Assembly: GCF_027257195.1 (NCBI RefSeq)
Contig: NZ_JAPDFS010000007.1
Location: 34,530-98,529 of the forward strand
Reading direction: 5' to 3'
DNA: 64,000 bases
From: Halorubrum sp. F4
GTDB lineage: Archaea > Halobacteriota > Halobacteria > Halobacteriales > Haloferacaceae
Both the position numbers and the translations under genes were made by a program. Below the pieces are notes generated by a model. The model made no database searches. It was given only the letters and a program-made list of their open reading frames with translations, and had not been told where the DNA came from. Positions 57,472 through 64,000 of this stretch are shown here, piece after piece; position 1 is the first letter of the stretch, and each line of letters starts with the position of its first letter.

Positions 57472-58176
57472 ATGTCACAAGCAACACTCGAAACTGATCG
57501 CATTAGCCGGGTTCTCAAGTCAAGCACGTGGCTCAATCTCCTCCTCGCCGCACAGTTGATCGCCGGGTTGGTGTACGCATATTTCACAGGAGATATGGGG
57601 AGCCGGTGGACCCATTTCGTCCTTCCATTTATTTGGTTCACCGCCTCAGTCTGGGTGATCTGGCACACTCGACCTGTAACGAAACGTCGAGTGTATCGTA
57701 TTGGTGCCGCACTTGTCGTTGCTCTATATCTCATCGTGATGTTTTATTTTTCAGGATTACTTGGACCGAGCACCTCTCATTTCGGGCAGCTCACTGGACC
57801 AAGCGGCTTCGGAATAACGTGGGGTCGATCTTTGGGATGGAGTCCGGTCTTCGTCTATACAGGTGACCTGATCACGGTCTCGCTCATTCCTTACCAAGCG
57901 GTTGGCCTGTTCGCGCTGGCGTATCTCGTCTATGATGCATTGCTTGATTTCTCGCAGTCGGCAGTCGGAGGAATAGTCGGGATTGTGGCGTGCCCTGCCT
58001 GCGTTAGCCCGTTGTTTGCCGTACTACTTGCAGGCGGACTGAGTGGTTCTTCAACGATGTTATTGCTTGGTGCGTATGGCTACGAAATTGCGACCGTTCT
58101 GTTCCTCATGACAATTGGAATCCTCTACCATCGTCAGGCACTCACGAGGCAGTATCACCAGTTCCGAGGGAACTGA
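57472..58176 (+). CDS. six-helix membrane protein
   Basis: A 234-residue protein starting MSQATLETDRISRVLKSSTW. About six helices. The motif GIVGIVACPACVSPLFAVLL (Cys-Pro-x-Cys in a helix, about 165-180) is noteworthy as a possible thiol or metal site. It follows the membrane regulator by 33 bases on the same strand. I do not recognise a characterised family. Confidence 0.75.
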   Translation: MSQATLETDRISRVLKSSTWLNLLLAAQLIAGLVYAYFTGDMGSRWTHFVLPFIWFTASVWVIWHTRPVTKRRVYRIGAALVVALYLIVMFYFSGLLGPSTSHFGQLTGPSGFGITWGRSLGWSPVFVYTGDLITVSLIPYQAVGLFALAYLVYDALLDFSQSAVGGIVGIVACPACVSPLFAVLLAGGLSGSSTMLLLGAYGYEIATVLFLMTIGILYHRQALTRQYHQFRGN

Positions 58177-58448
58177 TCCATCTCGTTCGTGGTCAGCAAT
58201 ACCCGAGCCTCCCTCGCCGCCTGAACCGTGGTTATTGTCTGGATCGCCGCAATGAGGTGAACAGTCTCGACGGATCCCCTTTGCTCTCACCATTCCTCTG
58301 ATCCTTTCGAATTCGGCAGGTATGAACGATCCCGTCAGTAGAAAACGTTTAGATGGCGTTATAGACGTTCTTGAACGCTCTCCTGTTTGAGTTCACTCCC
58401 ACGAAGATAACTCCGAACCCACCGTATGACTACTTGAGGCGAAAAACA

Positions 58449-58766
58449 ATGACCAACCGAAACCTCGGACGATGGCTGCTCGTGGTGCTCGCGATTGTCG
58501 GACTCGCGTTTGCCGCCCCGGTAGTTAGCGCACACGGTGACGAACCGATCCAGGGGAACGAGACGGCAGCTGAAGGGACGCCAGCCGATGGTAGTGCAGC
58601 AGACTGGGCGGCCTGGATGGAAGGTCACATGACCGACTACATGGGCCCGAATGCCGTTGACGAGATGGAAGCGCACATGGGCGTGACCGTCGACGAGATG
58701 GCCCAAGATATGGCGGACGACAATCACACCGCGACGGGGATGAACGGACAGGGGTACGGCTGCTAA
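58449..58766 (+). CDS. secreted Met-rich small protein
   Basis: A 105-residue protein. Signal peptide MTNRNLGRWLLVVLAIVGLA, then FAAPVVSAHGDEP. The mature part is acidic with repeated Met and His (WMEGHMTDYMGPNAVDEMEA, HMGVTVDEMAQDM) and ends NGQGYGC. Such exported Met/His-rich proteins often bind Cu(I). ATG 58449. Confidence 0.72.
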   Translation: MTNRNLGRWLLVVLAIVGLAFAAPVVSAHGDEPIQGNETAAEGTPADGSAADWAAWMEGHMTDYMGPNAVDEMEAHMGVTVDEMAQDMADDNHTATGMNGQGYGC

Positions 58767-58829
58767 CGATCCCTGTTCGGATCCTCGTCTGACACGATAG
58801 ATATTCGACTTACTGACTCAACGATCACA

Positions 58830-59177
58830 ATGACACACTACACCAACACTCTCGGGCGGACGACTCGTCGAATCGCAATACTAGCGGTTCCGCTGTTGAT
58901 TGTAGCAACGGGCACCGCAGCGGCTCACGGTGGTGGAGGCTACGGCGGCGGTATGATGGGTAGCGGCGGTTGGGGGGTCTTCAGCGGTGGAATGGGCCTC
59001 TGGAGCTTCCTTTGGATGGGGCTCCTAATCGTCGTCCCGCTCTATCTCGTCTACTCACTCCTCAACAGAGATTCTGAGAGGAGTGATAGTCGGCCGCTTT
59101 CGGTTCTTCGTGAGCGTTACGCTCGCGGTGAACTCTCCGATGAAGAGTTCGAACGTCGACGAAAGCAACTCGAGTAG
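58830..59177 (+). CDS. SHOCT-tail membrane protein, 115 aa
   Basis: Signal-like helix (RIAILAVPLLIVATGTAAAH), a Gly/Met-rich external patch (GGGGYGGGMMGSGGWGVFSG), a second helix (WMGLLIVVPLYLVYSLLN) and the C-terminal SHOCT motif LRERYARGELSDEEFERRRK. SHOCT tails are short helical motifs often at the end of membrane proteins. One of three in this locus. Confidence 0.8.
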   Translation: MTHYTNTLGRTTRRIAILAVPLLIVATGTAAAHGGGGYGGGMMGSGGWGVFSGGMGLWSFLWMGLLIVVPLYLVYSLLNRDSERSDSRPLSVLRERYARGELSDEEFERRRKQLE

Positions 59178-59282
59178 TGCCCATGACCGAAATAGAAGGA
59201 GCATCGTCGAGAAAAAATTCTCGTCTGCCAGTTGGGGCGACGGGACCGAACGCTTAAGTGCGTAAACAGGATACAGTATTAC

Positions 59283-59699
59283 ATGAGTTACACAATACAA
59301 ACCAAGATTGATGGAGAGTTCGACGATGTCGTCGACGCAACGAATGCCGCGCTCAAAGACGAGGGATTCGGTGTTCTCTGTGACATCGACATTCAGGCGA
59401 CGCTCAAGGAGAAACTCGGTGAGGAGTTCCGCCAGTATCGCATCCTCGGTGCGTGCAATCCTCCGCTGGCATACGAAGGGTTGAGTGTAGAAACTGAACT
59501 CGGTGCGCTCTTGCCCTGTAACGTCATCGTCTACGAGAACGATGACGGCGTCATCGTGGTGAGTGCGGTCGACCCGGAACAGTTAGTCGGGATCGCTGAT
59601 AACGACGCGCTTGACTCCGTCGCGACCGAGGTCAGCGAACGATTCGACCGCGTACTGGCAGCCGTAACTGACGAGTTCGGATCCGCATCGGAGGCCTGA
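59283..59699 (+). CDS. DUF302 domain protein
   Basis: A 138-residue protein starting MSYTIQTKIDGEFDDVVDAT. It contains DATNAALKDEGFGVLCDIDI, TLKEKLGEEFRQYRILGACN, PPLAYEGLSVETELGALLPC and NVIVYENDDGVIVVSAVDPE: the DUF302 fold, common near copper and sulfur genes. The conserved Cys (GACNP, LLPCN) are present. ATG 59283 preceded by a TATA-like sequence (TACAGTATTAC). Confidence 0.9.
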   Translation: MSYTIQTKIDGEFDDVVDATNAALKDEGFGVLCDIDIQATLKEKLGEEFRQYRILGACNPPLAYEGLSVETELGALLPCNVIVYENDDGVIVVSAVDPEQLVGIADNDALDSVATEVSERFDRVLAAVTDEFGSASEA

Positions 59700-59705
59700 T
59701 CTCTG

Positions 59706-60059
59706 ATGGCATCATCGGATCAACTGGATACGACGACGATACTGCTCATCGTCCTCGGAGCGTTCATCCTCCTTCCCTTGCTCACAATGGGTATGGGGTT
59801 CGGTGGGATGATGGGATACGGAGGAATGATGGGCCAGTACGGTACCACAGGTGGTTGGTGGCCCCTCATCGGGATGCTCGTCCCGGTCATCTTCCTCCTT
59901 GCGCTTCTGGGCGGTGGATATCTCATCTTCCGGCGGATGAGCGAGACACAGACGTCTCATAATCCCGCGATGGAAGAGTTACGTCTGGCGTACGCTCGTG
60001 GCGATCTCACGGACGAAGAGTTCGAAGCCCGACGAGAAAAGCTCGAACAATCAGAGTGA
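59706..60059 (+). CDS. SHOCT-tail membrane protein, 117 aa
   Basis: Starts MASSDQLDTTTILLIVLGAF. Two helices, a Gly/Met-rich loop (MGMGFGGMMGYGGMMGQYGT) between them, and a C-terminal SHOCT motif (LRLAYARGDLTDEEFEARRE). Starts 6 bases after the DUF302 stop, so co-transcribed. The Met-rich loop suggests Cu(I) binding. Confidence 0.82.
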   Translation: MASSDQLDTTTILLIVLGAFILLPLLTMGMGFGGMMGYGGMMGQYGTTGGWWPLIGMLVPVIFLLALLGGGYLIFRRMSETQTSHNPAMEELRLAYARGDLTDEEFEARREKLEQSE

Positions 60060-60286
60060 CCACTACCCAAACCGCGTTTCACCCGTTTGAACACCTGCGG
60101 ATCGACTCGAGGGTATCGAAACCAACCGTTCGGCAGCATCGTTCCGTTACATCGAAATGGTGTGCTCGATTCAGCATATGGTTATGAGTAGTAATGGGAA
60201 CAAACGACAAGTTCGGAGTGAGTCACGTCCGAAGTCTTCGCACCAGTATCGCGCGTAGCTACCCACCGAAGAATGATCCAGACAAC

Positions 60287-61042
60287 ATGACACATCACAG
60301 CCGACGTCAATTCTTAGGCATTGTCGGTGCCAGCGCAGTCGCCAGCACCGGCTTTGCTCAGTCAGCGAACGCACAGGAGACGCCCATCGTGGAGATGGGA
60401 AACAATTACTTCGACCCAATCGGCCTACGTGTTGATCCCGGGACAACCGTTCAATTTGAACTCGCAGCGGGGGCACATTCCGCTACGGCGTACGCAGATC
60501 GTATTCCGGAGGGCGCTTCCGCCTTCGATAGTGGGACGATCTCAGACGGGAGCTTCGAATATACGTTCGAAACGCCAGGGACGTATGATTACTACTGCAT
60601 CCCGCACAAGTCGATTGGGATGGTCGGACGGATCGTAGTTGGCAGTCCTGGCGGACCGGCAGAGGAGGATTCAATCCCGGATGGAGAGGTCCCATCGAGT
60701 GAGGCGATTGTTGACCAGGGTACAGTCGCCTACGGCTCAAGCAGCGATGGAAGCGGGAATACTGGTGGTGGAATGATGGGACGAGGTGGTTCTGGAATGA
60801 TGAGTGGCCGCAACGGAGGTGGAGTTGGAGGGCTACCAGCTGTTGGTGGCGTACTCGGAATGCTGGGCGTTCTCGGTGGCGGGCTCTACTGGCTTGGAAA
60901 CCAAAAATCTCCTCAATCGACTACCGACGACTCAGCCAGAAAAACGCTCCAGAACCGCTATGCCAGGGGCGAAATTGACGAGGAGGAGTATAGACGTCGC
61001 CGTGAGCGATTAGATGCTACTGATGAGGACATCTCCAACTGA
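60287..61042 (+). CDS. halocyanin with C-terminal membrane helix and SHOCT tail
   Basis: A 251-residue protein starting MTHHSRRQFLGIVGASAVAS, a Tat signal ending about NAQ (30). The plastocyanin domain (about 32-125) has H in GAHSATAYAD and the C-x2-H-x4-M loop YYCIPHKSIGMVGR. A Gly/Met linker (GGGMMGRGGSGMMSGRNGGG) leads to a helix (VGGVLGMLGVLGGGLYWLG) and a SHOCT motif RYARGEIDEEEYRRRRERLD. An unusual fusion: an external copper site joined to a cytoplasmic helical tail. Confidence 0.88.
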   Translation: MTHHSRRQFLGIVGASAVASTGFAQSANAQETPIVEMGNNYFDPIGLRVDPGTTVQFELAAGAHSATAYADRIPEGASAFDSGTISDGSFEYTFETPGTYDYYCIPHKSIGMVGRIVVGSPGGPAEEDSIPDGEVPSSEAIVDQGTVAYGSSSDGSGNTGGGMMGRGGSGMMSGRNGGGVGGLPAVGGVLGMLGVLGGGLYWLGNQKSPQSTTDDSARKTLQNRYARGEIDEEEYRRRRERLDATDEDISN

Positions 61043-61177
61043 TTGCCACCGTGAGAGGGTGAACTCACCGGGGTCAAGTGATTCGGGGATTAGAGAATAC
61101 CGCCCTCACCGATACCTTTGATTTCAGAACGATCCCGTGACCTGTTTTGTTCCATTTATGACTGATTTCTCTTGTGA

Positions 61178-61930
61178 TCAACTCGCCTGTGTGGCTCGGT
61201 AGTAAACACCAATTGCGAGCACGGCTACGAGGAGAAGATATCCAGTAGCCCACACCAACGAGAGAGCCGTATCTACGTCGGTTGTGAGTCCGGTATCGAC
61301 CATTACACGGACTGGCCAATAGCCCGGAAAGAGTTTCATCCACCAATCAGGTTCAGATTGAATAAACAGCGGATCCTGAAACAGTCCGATATCGAGCATC
61401 GGGAGAATCAGCATCAGCCACATCCCGGCTAGGCGGTTGAAGACGGCCCCGACGAGCATCCCGATGAGACCATACGTGACCGAGACGACGAGCATCGCTG
61501 CGACGAACCACCAGAGATACTCGGGCTGGAAATCGACGAGCATCACACCAACTGAGACACCGGTGACGATGAGAGTAATTGCTGCGAGAACCCCAAACCG
61601 GGCAGCGATTACCTGCCATGCACGATAGCCAGCGACTGCCAGACGACCGTCCGTGTCTTTGGCTTCTCGCATCAGGAACAACCCGGCGAGTCCGGCGATG
61701 AGAGCACTCGTAATCGGCGTCATGATCACGCCGTGGACCTCAGGCATCCCCCGCATGACCGTCGCCGTCTCACCGTCGACGAGCGTCCGAACCGGCATCT
61801 CGACGTCCTGGGTGACTGCGAACGCCAACGTGATGAACGAGACCGGTAGGACGACCAGTAGAGCGACGAGGACGTAGTTACGCGCCTGTTCTTTGATGCC
61901 GATCGAGAACGCCGTTGTCGTACGGTTCAT
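61178..61930 (-). CDS. ABC-2 transporter permease (second)
   Basis: A 250-residue protein starting MNRTTTAFSIGIKEQARNYV. Six helices, including ALLVVLPVSFITLAFAV, SALIAGLAGLFLMREA and YLLLVAVLAIGVYY, as in ABC-2 exporters. Start overlaps the stop of the first permease (ATGA). With the ATPase at 62657 it forms an operon ATPase-permease-permease. Substrate may be copper-related, as in NosFY-type systems, by context only. Confidence 0.82.
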   Translation of the reverse strand: MNRTTTAFSIGIKEQARNYVLVALLVVLPVSFITLAFAVTQDVEMPVRTLVDGETATVMRGMPEVHGVIMTPITSALIAGLAGLFLMREAKDTDGRLAVAGYRAWQVIAARFGVLAAITLIVTGVSVGVMLVDFQPEYLWWFVAAMLVVSVTYGLIGMLVGAVFNRLAGMWLMLILPMLDIGLFQDPLFIQSEPDWWMKLFPGYWPVRVMVDTGLTTDVDTALSLVWATGYLLLVAVLAIGVYYRATQAS

Positions 61931-62664
61931 GCGGACCACCCACCACTGGTGCGCATCGTCACTCCGAACACTACGGTGACGAGCACGAGCAAGACGAGCA
62001 GGTATCCGGCAACGAAGCCGAGGTCGCCCGTCGTATATGTACCTTGGAACATCGCCTCCTGAAGGAGTTCCTTCGGATGATAGAGCGGGAAGTATTCCAC
62101 GAACTCAGGAATGTCAGCAGCCAGCGGGCTGTCGCCACTGAGGAACGCGTCCATCATCGCGAGGAACACCACGACGAGCGAGCCTTCGAACAGTCGCGGA
62201 AGGAGTGCACCGACGAGCGCGCCAAGAAACGCATAGACGAGGCCGGCGAGGACGAGGAATACGAACGTCAGGACAGGGGCTTCCGGTGAAATCGTCAGCC
62301 AGAGCACGCCGTAGTTCACGGCAGCCACGACGACCGTGACCCCTCCGAGCGTCGCTAATCGAGTCGCAAGCAGTGTTCGGGGTGGATAGCCTGTCTGAAC
62401 GAGTCGTCGATCGGCTGCACGCGCACTAATCATCTGGGCGAGTCCCATCAGGCCGGCGATGATGGCGACACCGAATATCGCTCCGAGGAGGCGACCCAGA
62501 TCGATCGGAATCGCCTCAACTGTCGGCATAGTTGGCAACCCCGCCATCGCTTGTCCCCAGCCTTCGATAACGACAACCGGAAGGAGGAGTGCTAAGACGA
62601 CATTCAGGGGGGTCCTGAGGAAGGTGGAGACGTTCGTCCGGATCCCCGTTTGAATTCTATTCAT
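61927..62664 (-). CDS. ABC-2 transporter permease (first)
   Basis: A 245-residue protein starting MNRIQTGIRTNVSTFLRTPL. Six helices (VVLALLLPVVVIEGWGQAM, LLGAIFGVAIIAGLMGLAQ, FVAGYLLVLLVLVTVVFGV). Shares the layout of the next permease and is probably its paralog. Start overlaps the ATPase stop by 8 bases (ATGAATAG). Confidence 0.82.
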   Translation of the reverse strand: MNRIQTGIRTNVSTFLRTPLNVVLALLLPVVVIEGWGQAMAGLPTMPTVEAIPIDLGRLLGAIFGVAIIAGLMGLAQMISARAADRRLVQTGYPPRTLLATRLATLGGVTVVVAAVNYGVLWLTISPEAPVLTFVFLVLAGLVYAFLGALVGALLPRLFEGSLVVVFLAMMDAFLSGDSPLAADIPEFVEYFPLYHPKELLQEAMFQGTYTTGDLGFVAGYLLVLLVLVTVVFGVTMRTSGGWSA

Positions 62665-63388
62665 CGGCCTTTCTCCTCCGTTCACCGGTCGTCGCTTCGG
62701 TCTCACTTTCCCGCTCAGTCACGTCGTAGACGTGTCCATCACGAACCTCGTAGATACGGTCGAGACGGCTCTGCTCCTCGATCAAGTGTGAAATCATTAC
62801 GACAGCTGTTCCGTCGGCAGCAAGTTCGTCGGCGAGGTCCCAGAAGATGAGATATGTCTCCCAGTCGAACCCGGTGTAGGGCTCGTCTAGCATGAGGACG
62901 TCCGGATCATGCATTAGGGCGATACTGAGATTGATTTTTTGTCGGTTTCCACCGCTGAGTTGGTCGATTCGATAGTCAAGGTACTGCTCGAAATCGAGTT
63001 TCGATGCGAATCGGCGTTTGGCCTCGTCGATTTCTTCGGCGGTCATTCCGTATCCGGAACCGAACAGGCGGAACGTCTCTGTGACCGTCAGGCGGTCGTA
63101 AAGCAGTGGTTCTTGTGGACACCAGCCAACCGTCCCTGTTCGTTCAACTGCTCCGGAATCCTGCTTGAGGACGCCGACGAGGATGTTCATAAGCGTGGAT
63201 TTCCCCGAACCGTTCCCCCCGACGATTCCGACGATTTCTCCTGCTCGGATTTCCAGATTGGCACCGGTGAGGACGGGAACCGATCGTGTAAATGGGAGGT
63301 TTGACCCGTACGTTTTTTCAATCTCATCAGCACGGACGAGTACCTCGCTGGTGGTAGCCTCTGTCGTGGAGGTTGTGGGCGCTTCCAT
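62657..63388 (-). CDS. ABC transporter ATPase
   Basis: A 243-residue ATPase starting MEAPTTSTTEATTSEVLVRA. Walker A GGNGSGKST (about 56-64), Q-loop CPQEP, signature LSGGNRQK, Walker B VLMLDEPYTGFD, H-loop ISHLIEEQ. It drives the two permeases downstream. In the pre-inversion arrangement it would lie next to the intact DUF411 gene. GTG 63400 is an alternative start. Confidence 0.9.
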   Translation of the reverse strand: MEAPTTSTTEATTSEVLVRADEIEKTYGSNLPFTRSVPVLTGANLEIRAGEIVGIVGGNGSGKSTLMNILVGVLKQDSGAVERTGTVGWCPQEPLLYDRLTVTETFRLFGSGYGMTAEEIDEAKRRFASKLDFEQYLDYRIDQLSGGNRQKINLSIALMHDPDVLMLDEPYTGFDWETYLIFWDLADELAADGTAVVMISHLIEEQSRLDRIYEVRDGHVYDVTERESETEATTGERRRKADE

Positions 63389-63727
63389 AGATGAATACAC
63401 ACGCTCCTCATTTACTGCGATTACTGTTTCAAATCTAAACTATCAGTAGCAACCCCGTGAATAATCAGAGATTGCATACAGAGCTGACGCTGGACTCAAC
63501 GTGTTAGATACCTCTTGATTTTCTGAATACTGTCTCCTATAAGCTGTTTCACAGTTTACACGGGAAAGCTTCTGAATTGGATCACCAACAAGCCAGAACG
63601 CGATACAAACCCGCTTCAAGACAGCTGTTGAAGTTTCGCGTTGAAAAAGATGAGACGCGCGAAGGTGTATCCGAACCCATAGAGAAGCCGTCTGAACATC
63701 AGTTGCAGATCTACTGTATCTCTGAAT
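63389..63727. other. intergenic, no gene seen
   Basis: About 340 bases between the ABC ATPase start and the DUF411 3' half. I see no supportable frame; the promoter of the ABC operon should be here, but no clear TATA. Confidence 0.4.
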
Positions 63728-63942
63728 CTATACCTCAGTGTACTCAGCTCCGGCTTTATCGCCGTCAATAGCGTATATGCTTAACGAGCCATCTTTCTCT
63801 CCACCCATCCCCGGTGTCCCAGATGGCATACCAGGGAGTGCAACTCCATCTATCGGTGGGTTTTCATCGAGAAGCCGGGCGATTACTTCGACCGGGACGT
63901 GTCCTTCTACGACGTAATCTGTGAGGACGAGTGTGTGACAGC
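63728..63942 (-). pseudogene. DUF411 gene, 3' half (next to IS copy 2)
   Basis: The minus strand reads SCHTLVLTDYVVEGHVPVEV, then IARLLDENPPIDGVALPGMP and SGTPGMGGEKDG, ending GDKAGAEYTEV and stop (TAG 63728-63730). SCHTLVxxxYVVEGHVP is the second conserved half of DUF411. It joins the 5' half at 42393-42682 in frame across the shared GCTGTCACAC. Now it has no start codon and lies 21 kb away in the opposite direction. Confidence 0.93.
63933..63942 (-). repeat. 10-bp target duplication (partner of 42673-42682)
   Basis: GTGTGACAGC on the plus strand, the complement of GCTGTCACAC, touching IS copy 2. Together the two copies prove that both DUF411 halves were once the flanks of one IS insertion. 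Confidence 0.85.
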
Positions 63943-64000
63943 CATCCGTCTTTAGTTAAGCCTCACACCTCGGTTGTGTAGCGGTAGCGAGCGTCTCTTG
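63943..64000 (-). mobile_element. ISH8-type element, copy 2 (right end only, runs off window)
   Basis: The 58 visible bases equal the right end of copy 1 with no difference, in inverse orientation. Its terminal repeat begins CATCCGTCTTTAGTTAAGC. The rest of the element is beyond the window. Confidence 0.93.
63956..64000 (-). CDS. transposase of IS copy 2 (C-terminal 14 codons)
   Basis: Frame ends QETLATATQPRCEA and stop, identical to the end of the transposase of copy 1; the rest lies beyond the window edge. Confidence 0.85.
   Translation of the reverse strand, partial: QETLATATQPRCEA

Noticed and set aside
1-64000. CRISPR array or rRNA genes
   Set aside because: No regularly spaced 25-40-base repeats and no rRNA-like sequence seen; the only tandem repeats are the 9-mers before parA.

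Overview
The window is haloarchaeal DNA. It is GC-rich, its proteins are strongly acidic, and its basal transcription factors (TFB and TBP) are archaeal. Tat-type lipoprotein signals, halocyanins and many leaderless TATA promoters fit the same assignment. Gene content (ParA, integrase, plasmid-type primase, conjugation ATPases, an ISH8-type element) points to a megaplasmid or integrative conjugative element rather than core chromosome.

Layout. About 0-12 kb, mostly minus strand: small zinc-ribbon and hypothetical proteins, a TFB, an HNH endonuclease, an RPA-like OB-fold protein, a PIN/ribbon-helix-helix toxin-antitoxin pair, a DUF7342/TumE-like pair and an NrS-1-polymerase-like primase. About 12-24.4 kb, minus strand: a conjugation operon running pilin-like protein, large surface protein, Tat lipoprotein, VirB6-like channel, PrgI/VirB4-N-like protein, VirB4 ATPase, VirD4-like coupling ATPase; no relaxase is visible. 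About 24.5-28.2 kb: XseA/XseB, TBP, a DUF1931 histone-fold protein, a PadR regulator and a Fic-like protein. About 28.3-42.7 kb: a copper region with a CopB-type ATPase (CPH), aconitase, halocyanin, CopZ, a TRASH-domain regulator, a CopA ATPase (CPC) and a DUF411 gene broken by an ISH8-type element. About 44-50 kb: an AbiEi/AbiEii-like pair, ParA with its partner and flanking repeats, and a tyrosine recombinase. About 50-63.9 kb: a second metal block with FmdE-like protein, a CPG-motif P-type ATPase, a separate HMA protein, an ArsR-like regulator, a permease with two YHS domains, three SHOCT-tail proteins, DUF302, a halocyanin and an ABC-2 exporter. It ends with the other half of the DUF411 gene next to a second, inverted IS copy.

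The two DUF411 halves match exactly across a 10-bp target duplication. The whole 42.7-63.9 kb segment has therefore most likely been inverted by recombination between two IS copies; undoing it joins the two metal blocks into one copper/heavy-metal island.

Unexplained sequence signals: a bistable-looking GC hairpin in six 5' leaders (0.35-8.7 kb); an inverted repeat TTAACCAAC-N23-GTTGGTTAA found three times with exactly the same spacing upstream of three minus-strand operons, including the conjugation operon; and five copies of an 11-bp repeat between the primase and the coupling protein. All family assignments were made by eye from translated sequence, without database searches.
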